Below are positions 5,904-11,453 of a stretch of 11,453 nt of DNA, piece after piece. The notes under the pieces are model-generated. The model made no database searches. It saw only the letters and a list, made by a program, of their open reading frames with translations, and had not been told where the DNA came from. Each line of letters begins with the position of its first letter. The first letter of the stretch is position 1. The position numbers and the translations under genes are program-made. The stretch lies in the NCBI GenBank assembly GCA_031363085.1, contig JANLTU010000152.1, positions 1 to 11,453 of the forward strand, in the 5' to 3' direction. The stretch comes from UBA6921 sp031363085 (GTDB taxonomy: Bacteria > Pseudomonadota > Gammaproteobacteria > SG8-11).

Positions 5904-6881
5904 TCAGCTCAGGGTCTGCCGGAAAAAAAGCGTAAGCGCAGCCTCAATATCCAAGCGATAGGGATCAAACACCTGCACCTCATGTTCCGCACGCAGCCAA
6001 GTCAATTGCCGTTTTGCCAGTTGGCGCGTGGCGATAACCGCACGCTCGATCATGCCGGCCTGATCGCCGTAGCCGTCGAGAAATTCCCAGGCTTGGCGAT
6101 AACCGACGGCGCGTATCGACGGCAGCTCAAGGTGTAAGTCGCCGCGCGCACGCAGGGCGTGCACTTCGTCGATAAATCCGGCACGTAGCATGTGGGCAAA
6201 ACGTTGCGCGACACGGCGATGAATTTCGGTGCGGTCAGGCGGAACCAGCGCGATCTTGACAACGGTGTAGGGCAAGCCGTCTTCGCCCGGCGCCGAGTCC
6301 GCGTGGTATGCATCATCGCGCGCTTGCGGGAAGTGTTCGGTCAACGCGCGCCCGGTGAGCTCGTAAACTTCCAGTGCGCGCTGAATGCGTTGCGGATCGT
6401 TGCGGTGAATGCGTTGCGCGGACTGCGGATCGACGCGGGCAAGTTCAGCGTGTAACACCGCCCAGCCCTCGCTCTGCGCGCGCGCTTCGAGGCGCGCGCG
6501 CACCTGCGCATCAGCGGCCGGCAGATGCGACAAGCCGCGTTGCAACACGCGAAAATAAAGCATCGTGCCACCCACCAGCAACGGAATACGCCCGCGCGCA
6601 CTGATGTCAGCCAGCACCCGCAATGCATCGCTGCGAAAACGGCCAGCGGAATAGGCATCAGTCGGGTCACAGATGTCGATCAGGTGATGCGCAATCGCGG
6701 CGCGAATTGCGTGGCTCGGTTTGGCAGTGCCAATGTCCATGCCGCGATACACCAGCGCCGAATCGACACTGACGATTTCGAAGGGGAACTGGCGCAGCAA
6801 GGCCAACGCCAGATCGGTTTTGCCGGTCGCGGTTGGCCCCATCAAAAACACCGCCGGCGGCAAAGGCGCAGTTACTCGCAC
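5904..6881 (-). CDS. miaA: MiaA, tRNA dimethylallyltransferase
   Basis: MiaA transfers a dimethylallyl group from DMAPP to N6 of adenine 37 in tRNAs that read codons starting with U, improving codon-anticodon pairing. The 325-residue protein has the P-loop GPTATGKT (15-22), the conserved DSALVYRGMDIGTAKP (40-55, with the catalytic Asp40), HHLID (65-69), YSAGRFRSDAL (77-87), VGGTMLYFRVLQRGL (103-117), the RNDPQRIQRALEVYELTG block, and RQLAKRQLTWLR near the end. Length is normal (E. coli 316). The start is GTG at 6881, just after an in-frame stop; no Shine-Dalgarno is visible, so coupling to rimI, 6 bases upstream, is likely. It ends the leuA-UDG-rimI-miaA run. In E. coli the next gene would be hfq; here a plus-strand gene intervenes. 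Confidence 0.97.
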   Translation of the reverse strand: MRVTAPLPPAVFLMGPTATGKTDLALALLRQFPFEIVSVDSALVYRGMDIGTAKPSHAIRAAIAHHLIDICDPTDAYSAGRFRSDALRVLADISARGRIPLLVGGTMLYFRVLQRGLSHLPAADAQVRARLEARAQSEGWAVLHAELARVDPQSAQRIHRNDPQRIQRALEVYELTGRALTEHFPQARDDAYHADSAPGEDGLPYTVVKIALVPPDRTEIHRRVAQRFAHMLRAGFIDEVHALRARGDLHLELPSIRAVGYRQAWEFLDGYGDQAGMIERAVIATRQLAKRQLTWLRAEHEVQVFDPYRLDIEAALTLFFRQTLS

Positions 6882-6899
6882 AGTTTTCTACAGTTTTCG
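6880..6899. repeat. Tandem 10-bp repeat at the rimI-miaA junction
   Basis: ACAGTTTTCT and ACAGTTTTCG lie back to back. The pair covers the last codons and stop of rimI and the first base of the miaA start codon. It looks like a short duplication that set the present spacing of the two genes. Confidence 0.5.
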
Positions 6900-7352
6900 T
6901 TCGAGAATCAGCGCGTTTTCGCGGCCGTTGTGGTCGGGATAATAATCCTTGCGGATACCAACGTCTTGAAACCCCAGCGCATGATACAGCTTCAATGCTT
7001 TTGTATTCGACGGCCGTACTTCCAGAAACACCGCAGCGGCTTGATGCCGTCCCGCCAGCTCCAGCAAATGGATTAACATTTGACTGCCGATGCCGCAGCC
7101 CTGCTGTTCCGGCGCCACGCATAAATTCAAGATGTGCGCTTCAGCGGCACTGATCGACATGACCGCGTAACCCACAATCTGGTTGTCTTGTGTGTGCACC
7201 CAGCAGCAATAGCCGACGTGCACGCAATCGCGAAAAATTCCTTCGCTCCACGGAAACGGATACACGCGTCGCTCGATGTCCATGATCTCCACGACATCGC
7301 CCAGTTGCATGGGCCGCAAGGCATCTGACATTGACTCAGGATTTGTCGACAT
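6888..7352 (-). CDS. rimI: RimI-type ribosomal protein S18 alanine N-acetyltransferase
   Basis: RimI is a GNAT-fold enzyme that acetylates the N-terminal alanine of ribosomal protein bS18. Seen from the chosen start (154 residues): IERRVYPFPWSEGIF (27-40), the beta4-strand AHILNLCVAPEQ (72-83), the acetyl-CoA loop QQGCGIGS (83-90, a Q-x-x-G-x-G/A variant), VFLEVRPSNTKALKLYHALGF (Glu111 and Tyr123 in the positions used for catalysis in E. coli RimI), and RKDYYPDHNGRENALIL (134-150). Two ATGs are possible: 7352, 10 bases after the UDG gene stop, and 7331, which gives 147 residues, closer to E. coli (148). Neither has a clear ribosome site, so the start is uncertain. It is embedded in the leuA-UDG-rimI-miaA run. 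Confidence 0.93.
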   Translation of the reverse strand: MSTNPESMSDALRPMQLGDVVEIMDIERRVYPFPWSEGIFRDCVHVGYCCWVHTQDNQIVGYAVMSISAAEAHILNLCVAPEQQGCGIGSQMLIHLLELAGRHQAAAVFLEVRPSNTKALKLYHALGFQDVGIRKDYYPDHNGRENALILERKL

Positions 7353-7362
7353 ATGTTGAGCG

Positions 7363-8094
7363 TTAAGATGCAACCTGTGTTCCAGACAGTACATGACGCG
7401 CGAAACGCAGATCATCCCAAGCTTTGCGTTTTTCCGCCGGCGAACGCAGCAAATAGGCCGGGTGGTACGTCACAACCAGCGGAATGCCCGCGTAGCTGAA
7501 CTGCTGGCCGCGCAGCTTGCCGATGGTTATATCGGTCTGTAACAGGTTTTGTGCAGCGATGCGCCCGACCGCCAGAATAATCTTGGGTTGCACCAAGGCG
7601 ACCTGGCGTTTGAGATACGGCTCGCACTGCTCAACTTCGGTAGGGAGCGGGTCGCGATTATTAGGCGGACGGCATTTCAGCACGTTCGCGATGTAGACCT
7701 CGTCGCGCCGCAAGCCGATGGCGCGCAACATTTCGTTGAGCAATTTACCGGCGCGGCCCACGAACGGTTCGCCCTGCCGGTCTTCGTCGGCACCCGGCGC
7801 TTCGCCGATCACCATCCACGGCGCGCTACGCTGGCCGACACCGAACACGGTCTGCGTGCGCGTGCTGTGCAACCCACAGGCAGTGCAGCCCGCCACGCGT
7901 TGTTGCAGCGCCGCCCAATCCAGGTGCGCCACCGCCTGCGGGGATGCTATTGCCGCAGTGGCGGCAAGCGATGCAAGCGGCGCTGACGCGGCGGTCGCGG
8001 TCTCCTCCGCGACCGCCGCCTGCGCATGGCGTTGCGTCCAGACTTGAATGCCCAGCGCCTGCAAATACTGTGCGCGCCGTTGCTTTTCGTTCAT
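7363..8094 (-). CDS. Family 4 uracil-DNA glycosylase (4Fe-4S)
   Basis: This enzyme removes uracil from DNA and so starts base-excision repair of deaminated cytosine. The 243-residue protein has an N-terminal extension (1-55) rich in Ala, then the glycosylase domain. The four cysteines that hold the 4Fe-4S cluster are present: Cys70 and Cys73 (GCTACGL), Cys141 (LKCRPPNNRDP) and Cys157 (EQCEPYL). The active-site motif GEAPGADED (98-106) and the C-terminal HPAYLLR (211-217) match family 4 enzymes, often annotated as SPO1 DNA polymerase-related. The ATG lies 6 bases after the leuA stop. The Ala-rich N-terminus has some likeness to DnaA- or polymerase-linked tails but is low complexity. A gene of this family beside rimI is common in gammaproteobacteria. 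Confidence 0.94.
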   Translation of the reverse strand: MNEKQRRAQYLQALGIQVWTQRHAQAAVAEETATAASAPLASLAATAAIASPQAVAHLDWAALQQRVAGCTACGLHSTRTQTVFGVGQRSAPWMVIGEAPGADEDRQGEPFVGRAGKLLNEMLRAIGLRRDEVYIANVLKCRPPNNRDPLPTEVEQCEPYLKRQVALVQPKIILAVGRIAAQNLLQTDITIGKLRGQQFSYAGIPLVVTYHPAYLLRSPAEKRKAWDDLRFARHVLSGTQVAS

Positions 8095-8100
8095 CTCAAA

Positions 8101-9636
8101 TCACACCTGCGGATGCGCGCGCTGCTCGGGCGCAAGAATTTTGTTCAGCGCGTTGATGTAGGCTTTGGCAGATGCGATCACAATGTCAGTATCTGCCCCC
8201 TGCCCGTTGACGATGCGCCCGCCTTTCTCCAGGCGCACCGTCACTTCACCTTGCGAATCGGTGCCGGTGGTGATGTTGTTGACCGAGTAGAGTTGCAATT
8301 GTGCGCCGCTGTTGATGATCGCCTCCAGCGCTTTGAACGACGCGTCCACCGGCCCGCCGCCCGCTGCACTGGCGTGTTTTTCGTCGCCATTCACACGCAG
8401 CGTCAACTGCGCCACCGGCGTCTCGCCGGTTTCGGAACACACTTTGAGCGCGACCAGATGCATGTGCTCATTCTCGGCTTCCAGATCCGCCTCCGTGACT
8501 AAACTCTGCAAATCCTCGTCGAAGATGTCATGTTTTTTGTCCGCAAGTTCCTTGAAGCGCGCAAATGCGCTGTTCAAATTTTCTTCGGCCTCGAAGTTGA
8601 CACCCAGCTCTTTCATGCGCGTTTTAAACGCATTGCGGCCCGAGTGTTTACCCAGCACCATGCGGTTGGCCGACCAGCCGACGTCTTGCGCGCACATGAT
8701 TTCGTAGGTCTCGCGATTCTTGAGTACGCCATCCTGGTGAATGCCGGATTCGTGTGCAAATGCGTTGGCACCCACAATCGCCTTGTTGGGTTGCACCGCA
8801 AAACCGGTGATACCCGCGACCAAGCGTGATGCCGGCACAATGTGGGTCGCATCGATATGCGTGTCGCAGCCGAAAATGTCTTGACGTGTGCGCACCGCCA
8901 TCACCACCTCCTCCAACGAGGCGTTGCCGGCGCGCTCGCCCAAGCCGTTGATGGTGCATTCGACCTGGCGCACGCCATTGAGCACCGCCGCCAGCGAGTT
9001 GGCGACCGCAAGCCCCAAGTCGTTATGGCAATGCGTCGACCACACTGCTTTGTGCGCGTTGGGCACACGCTCGATCAAGGCTTTGATGCGTTCGCCCCAT
9101 ACGTGCGGGATGCTGTAACCCACCGTGTCAGGCACATTCACCGTGGTTGCGCCGGCAGCAATCGCTGCTTCGAAGACGCGACACAAGAAGTCAAGGTCGG
9201 AGCGCACCGCATCCTCGGCGGAGAACTCAACATTGTCGGTCCATTTGCGCGCCCACTTCACCGCCTTCACCGCTTGCTCCAACACTTGCTCGGGGCTCAT
9301 GCGCAGCTTTTTTTCCATGTGGATCGGGCTGGTTGCGATAAACGTGTGAATACGTCCAGACGCGGCGCCTTTGATCGCCTCGCCGGCGCGGTCGATATCA
9401 CGCTCCAGCGCGCGCGCCAAACCGCATACGGTGCTTTCCTTGATGGCGTCGGCGACCGCCTTTACCGCTTCAAAATCGCCATTCGATGCGGCCGGAAAAC
9501 CGGCTTCGATGACATCCACGCGCATGCGTTCCAGCAACTTGGCGATGCGCACTTTTTCGTCGCGTGTCATCGAGGCACCCGGGCTTTGCTCGCCATCGCG
9601 CAAGGTGGTATCGAAAATAATCAATTTGTCGGTCAT
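8101..9636 (-). CDS. leuA: 2-isopropylmalate synthase LeuA
   Basis: LeuA condenses acetyl-CoA with 2-ketoisovalerate, the committed step of leucine synthesis, and is normally inhibited by leucine. The 511-residue product has the DRE-TIM signature TTLRDGEQSPG (10-20), metal ligands in WSTHCHNDLGLAVANS (199-214, His202 and His204), GLGERAGNASLEEV (231-244) and AHESGIHQDGVL (294-305). The C-terminal third, from about residue 390, is the LeuA allosteric domain, including GGPVDASFKALEAI. Length fits the short proteobacterial form. The frame is open 17 codons further upstream, but MTDKLIIFDTTLRDGEQ is the family N-terminus, and the ATG at 9636 has GAGGA about 10 bases upstream. It starts a tight run with the UDG gene, rimI and miaA. 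The 240-base leader upstream carries its own promoter. Confidence 0.98.
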   Translation of the reverse strand: MTDKLIIFDTTLRDGEQSPGASMTRDEKVRIAKLLERMRVDVIEAGFPAASNGDFEAVKAVADAIKESTVCGLARALERDIDRAGEAIKGAASGRIHTFIATSPIHMEKKLRMSPEQVLEQAVKAVKWARKWTDNVEFSAEDAVRSDLDFLCRVFEAAIAAGATTVNVPDTVGYSIPHVWGERIKALIERVPNAHKAVWSTHCHNDLGLAVANSLAAVLNGVRQVECTINGLGERAGNASLEEVVMAVRTRQDIFGCDTHIDATHIVPASRLVAGITGFAVQPNKAIVGANAFAHESGIHQDGVLKNRETYEIMCAQDVGWSANRMVLGKHSGRNAFKTRMKELGVNFEAEENLNSAFARFKELADKKHDIFDEDLQSLVTEADLEAENEHMHLVALKVCSETGETPVAQLTLRVNGDEKHASAAGGGPVDASFKALEAIINSGAQLQLYSVNNITTGTDSQGEVTVRLEKGGRIVNGQGADTDIVIASAKAYINALNKILAPEQRAHPQV

Positions 9637-9717
9637 GACGTAAATTCCTCGTAAATTCCCAACGCATGGCGCGAATGTTCGCAGCATGCCTTGGGCTGTA
9701 AATCAGTTCAAGTATTC

Positions 9718-9736
9718 GTAACACCGATGGCGTTAC
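9718..9736 (-). other. Stem-loop/palindrome in the leuA leader
   Basis: Minus strand GTAACGCC-ATC-GGTGTTAC forms an eight-base stem (one G-T pair) with a three-base loop, about 80 bases upstream of leuA. No T run follows, so it is not an ordinary intrinsic terminator. As DNA it is also a near-perfect 19-base palindrome that could bind a dimeric regulator. Confidence 0.5.
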
Positions 9737-9747
9737 AGGAGAAAGCG

Positions 9748-9840
9748 ATGGGTACTACGAAAGAGTATCTGCCCTACGGCAGGCGTAGCAGAAACAGCGA
9801 GGCGCGAATGCTCGGCACGCCCGTGAGGTGTTCGACATGA
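9748..9840 (+). CDS. Possible small ORF antisense to the leuA leader
   Basis: A 30-codon frame (starting MGTTKEYLPYGRRSRNSEAR) begins with ATG preceded by AGGAG at an ideal spacing of 6 bases. That is a better ribosome site than most real genes in this window have. No convincing promoter lies upstream on this strand, the peptide is not recognised, and the leader ORF on the opposite strand overlaps it. The match could be accidental. I include it because the ribosome site is strong. Confidence 0.15.
   Translation: MGTTKEYLPYGRRSRNSEARMLGTPVRCST
9769..9791 (-). other. Stem-loop over the leader ORF stop codon
   Basis: On the minus strand CTGCTACG pairs with CGTAGGGCAG (eight pairs, two-base G bulge) around the loop CCTGC. 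It covers the last codons and stop of the 34-codon leader ORF. An alternative fold, CTGCC-GTAG-GGCAG, uses the same bases. A second CGTAG at 9755-9759 could also pair with the CTACG arm. These mutually exclusive pairings are what a translation-sensing leader would need, but no terminator hairpin is seen. Confidence 0.4.
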
Positions 9841-9878
9841 AAAGGTGCGGCGGGTCCGCGCAGAGTGAGCATGGTCAT
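9774..9878 (-). CDS. Candidate leader peptide upstream of leuA
   Basis: This is a 34-codon ORF (second in-frame ATG at 9872) ending in ...RASLFLLRLP and a TAG. Four of its last seven codons are leucine (CTG, CTG, CTA, CTG), and seven or more of the 34 residues are Leu. That suggests a leader peptide whose translation reports leucyl-tRNA supply, as leuL does in enterics. The promoter just upstream would place the transcript start at about 9872-9874, so the ORF would be nearly leaderless, and no Shine-Dalgarno is visible. The peptide family is not recognised. The first residues MLTLRGPA resemble nothing I can tie to leucine control, and leucine is the commonest residue anyway, so the case is suggestive only. 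Confidence 0.4.
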   Translation of the reverse strand: MTMLTLRGPAAPFHVEHLTGVPSIRASLFLLRLP

Positions 9879-9879
9879 G

Positions 9880-9909
9880 ACTATAGCGGTCGCCGCCGCC
9901 GAATTCCAA
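9880..9909 (-). promoter_or_regulatory. Sigma70-type promoter for leuA
   Basis: Minus strand -35 TTGGAA (9904-9909, four of six) and -10 TATAGT (9880-9885, five of six) are separated by 18 bases. They begin 4 bases after the pssA stop codon. The predicted start, at about 9872-9874, gives a leuA leader of about 236 bases. This makes leuA and the genes after it a separate transcription unit from ilvC-pssA. Confidence 0.6.
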
Positions 9910-9913
9910 GCGA

Positions 9914-10696
9914 TTATTTTGGCGGTGTTTCGATACTGTCGTCCGATTCCGGCGGCGGCTTGCGCGCGGCCAGTTTCTCGCGCCGGTATTTGAGCGTGAG
10001 CAAAGGACCGGAAGCGGCATACAGTAAAAATCCACCGAACAATACCTGCGGTGGATCAATGGAAATGAAGGCGTACACCAGGACCATGATCAGGATCGCC
10101 ACGAACGGCACTTTGCCGCGCAGGTCGAGATCTTTAAAACTGTGATAGCGAATGGTGCTGACCATCAGCAACCCGATGACCACCGTCAACACAAACGCCG
10201 GTACCCGCAAGTAGGTGAGGTCGGCATTAAAGTCATGACCCACCCACATCATGCCGGTGACCACAGCCGCTGCGGCCGGGCTGGGCAAGCCTTGAAAGTA
10301 GCGTTTGTCGGCGGTGCCCACCTGGGTGTTGAAGCGTGCCAGACGTAACGCGGCACTGGCGGTGTAAACGAACGCCGCCAACCAGCCGAGCTTGCCCATG
10401 CCCGACAGCGCCCAGGTGTACATGATCAAACCCGGCGCCAAACCGAACGACACCATGTCGGCCAGGCTGTCGTACTGCGCACCGAAATCACTTTGCGTGT
10501 TGGTCAGGCGCGCGACGCGGCCGTCGAGGCTGTCCATGACCATCGCCACGAAGATGGCGATCGCTGCCGGTTCGTAACGCCCGTTCATTGCCGCAACAAT
10601 GGCGTAAAAGCCGGCGAATAAACAACCCGTGGTAAATAAATTGGGCAGCAGGTAAATGCCGCGACGACGCTTGGATTCGGTGGGTTCGTTATCCAT
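9914..10696 (-). CDS. pssA: CDP-diacylglycerol-serine O-phosphatidyltransferase
   Basis: PssA joins serine to CDP-diacylglycerol in the inner membrane to make phosphatidylserine, the precursor of phosphatidylethanolamine. The 260-residue protein is the integral-membrane (type II) form. It has the full CDP-alcohol phosphotransferase motif Asp58-Gly59-x2-Ala62-Arg63-x8-Gly72-x3-Asp76-x3-Asp80, an N-terminal RRGIYLLPNLFTTGCLFAGFY, and further membrane segments, including GLAPGLIMYTWAL, AFVLTVVIGLLMV and VPFVAILIMVLVYAFIS. The C-terminal tail is basic then Pro/Ser/Asp-rich. Its start overlaps the upstream gene stop by one base (TGATG) and it has no clear ribosome site of its own, which points to coupling. 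In Pseudomonas pssA lies directly after ilvC; here an extra low-GC segment comes between. Confidence 0.96.
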   Translation of the reverse strand: MDNEPTESKRRRGIYLLPNLFTTGCLFAGFYAIVAAMNGRYEPAAIAIFVAMVMDSLDGRVARLTNTQSDFGAQYDSLADMVSFGLAPGLIMYTWALSGMGKLGWLAAFVYTASAALRLARFNTQVGTADKRYFQGLPSPAAAAVVTGMMWVGHDFNADLTYLRVPAFVLTVVIGLLMVSTIRYHSFKDLDLRGKVPFVAILIMVLVYAFISIDPPQVLFGGFLLYAASGPLLTLKYRREKLAARKPPPESDDSIETPPK

Positions 10697-11103
10697 CAGT
10701 ACGGTGCAGCGCGTGGCCGAAGACCACTCTCAATACTCTCCGCCAACTGATTCGCTGCCGTTTTATTTTCGACCGAAATAAATATCTCTTTCATGGCCAA
10801 CTTATCTCGCAGGGTTACTTTACCAAAGACCCGCTTAGCCCCATGAAAAATCTCCAACTCTTTACCGATGGGATTTTCCGTAAAGCCAGCTAAAGTCGAC
10901 ATCCCGTGTTCTGAAAGCGTTAGCCGCACATAGGAATTGCCCGCAACGTCTTCTCCAGCGACCACCTGTTCGATAAAACGCGAGTCCAGGACAAGACTTT
11001 TTTCACCGACTATTATCTTGAGCAGCGCTGCCTGCGCTGAACAAGCAACAACCATAAAAAACAAAGGTCCAGAAAACCCTCTGGCAGTGTTGATAATCGT
11101 CAT
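10696..11103 (-). CDS. Small secreted protein resembling the SecDF P1 head subdomain
   Basis: This is a 135-residue exported protein. The N-terminus (basic Arg8, hydrophobic PLFFMVVA) is a signal sequence. VVA-Cys21 fits a lipobox, so it may be a lipoprotein, though cleavage after SAQA (24) is the other reading. The mature part has VRLTLSEHGMSTLAGFTENPIGKELEI-like spacing, a strand-rich centre and a final ENKTAANQLAESIESG. This is the pattern of the SecD/SecF periplasmic P1 head (T.xNIGK...A..LA..L). A lone copy cannot be a translocase, so its job is unknown. No Shine-Dalgarno is seen; its ATG overlaps (ATGA) the stop of a headless ORF. GC at 10741-11040 is 48% by hand count against 62% in 10201-10380 of pssA, suggesting separate origin. 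Confidence 0.7.
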   Translation of the reverse strand: MTIINTARGFSGPLFFMVVACSAQAALLKIIVGEKSLVLDSRFIEQVVAGEDVAGNSYVRLTLSEHGMSTLAGFTENPIGKELEIFHGAKRVFGKVTLRDKLAMKEIFISVENKTAANQLAESIESGLRPRAAPY

Positions 11104-11270
11104 GGTGAGATGTTGACATTCACTATTTCAGCTTCGAAAGAAGACTTCGCTTTCGACATCGTTTCAAAATCCACACTCCAAGAAAGCGGGCCACCAATCT
11201 GAGCCGCGATCTCAATCCACGGCCCCCAAATACTTCCTGGTTGGCGCCCATCCCTCGAATCTTCGTCCCA
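11100..11270 (-). pseudogene. Headless ORF remnant coupled to the SecDF-P1-like gene
   Basis: A frame of 56 codons is open from just after a TAA (11271-11273) to a TGA that shares ATGA with the next gene's start. The peptide is protein-like (SIWGPWIEIAAQIGGPLSW, then EAEIVNVNISP at the end) but has no start codon before a late internal Met. The ATGA overlap implies a real gene once translated through here. Either its 5' part was deleted when ilvC was joined to it, or one extra base after the ATG at 11271 shifted the frame: removing one G would give an ORF starting MDEDSRDG. The family is not recognised. Confidence 0.5.
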
Positions 11271-11290
11271 TTAGCGGCTGTTGGAAGCGG

Positions 11291-11453
11291 CTAGTTTTTA
11301 GACTTATCGACGATCTTGTTGGCTTTGATCCACGGCATCATGTCGCGCAGCTTGGCGCCGACGACTTCGATTTGATGCTCACGCGAACGACGTCGCATCG
11401 CGTGCATGGTCGGTGCGCCGGCTTGATTTTCCAGAATGAACTCACGTGCGAAC
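11291..11453 (-). CDS. ilvC: Ketol-acid reductoisomerase IlvC (C-terminal end only)
   Basis: IlvC converts acetolactate and acetohydroxybutyrate to dihydroxy acids with NADPH and Mg2+, in isoleucine and valine synthesis; its valine-branch product leads on to the LeuA substrate. Only the last 53 residues are in the window and the gene continues past the right edge. They read FAREFILENQAGAPTMHAMR followed by RRSREHQIEVVGAKLRDMMP and end WIKANKIVDKSKN, a near-textbook IlvC C-terminus of the short (class I) enzyme. The stop is TAG. No intrinsic terminator follows, so the transcript may continue into the downstream small genes and pssA. A 7-base direct repeat AGCGGCT (11273-11279 and 11286-11292) spans the stop. 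Confidence 0.97.
   Translation of the reverse strand, partial: FAREFILENQAGAPTMHAMRRRSREHQIEVVGAKLRDMMPWIKANKIVDKSKN

Noticed and set aside
8842..9654. 270-codon plus-strand ORF
   Set aside because: It is antisense to leuA, whose catalytic motifs are intact. The translation is Arg/His-rich with no recognisable domain.
11135..11155. Hairpin CGAAAG...CTTTCG as an ilvC terminator
   Set aside because: It lies within the remnant frame, has a nine-base loop and no T run downstream on the minus strand.

Overview
The window looks like part of a gammaproteobacterial chromosome of fairly high GC. Two conserved gene runs are read on the minus strand, with one gene on the plus strand between them. The order hfq-hflX-hflK-hflC-DUF2065-hisZ is typical of Pseudomonas-like and other non-enteric gammaproteobacteria that use a separate HisZ subunit. 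I cannot name a genus.

Left block (about 1-4690, minus strand, transcribed right to left). hfq (RNA chaperone) is followed by hflX (ribosome-splitting GTPase), hflK and hflC (SPFH complex around the FtsH protease), a DUF2065/YjeT small membrane protein, and the first 165 or so codons of hisZ, which runs off the left edge. hflK and hflC overlap by 1 base and hflC to hisZ are closely packed. The 229-base hflX-hflK gap holds a 140-base imperfect palindrome with inverted ends that looks like a MITE (a small non-autonomous transposable element).

Middle (4691-5881). An AT-rich intergenic stretch of 378 bases carries the upstream regions of hfq (left) and of a plus-strand gene for a secreted PhnD-type solute-binding protein (right). 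It includes a perfect 14-base palindrome. This plus-strand gene separates miaA from hfq, which are neighbours in many gammaproteobacteria.

Right block (5904-11453, minus strand). In transcription order: the end of ilvC, a headless ORF remnant, a small secreted SecDF-P1-head-like protein, pssA, a leader region with its own promoter, leuA, a family 4 uracil-DNA glycosylase, rimI and miaA. leuA to miaA is a tight run with gaps of 6-10 bases, combining leucine synthesis, DNA repair, protein acetylation and tRNA modification. ilvC and leuA both belong to branched-chain amino acid synthesis. The leuA leader has a good sigma70-type promoter, a 34-codon ORF with leucine codons clustered before its stop, and stem-loops, so it is a candidate regulatory leader. 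The segment between ilvC and pssA (about 10700-11270) has clearly lower GC (about 48% against 62% in pssA, hand counted) and looks inserted.

No tRNA, rRNA, CRISPR array or full insertion sequence was found. The points most worth a second look are the hflX-hflK palindromic element, the leuA leader, the inserted segment beside ilvC with its headless coupled ORF, and the orphan PhnD-like gene between miaA and hfq.
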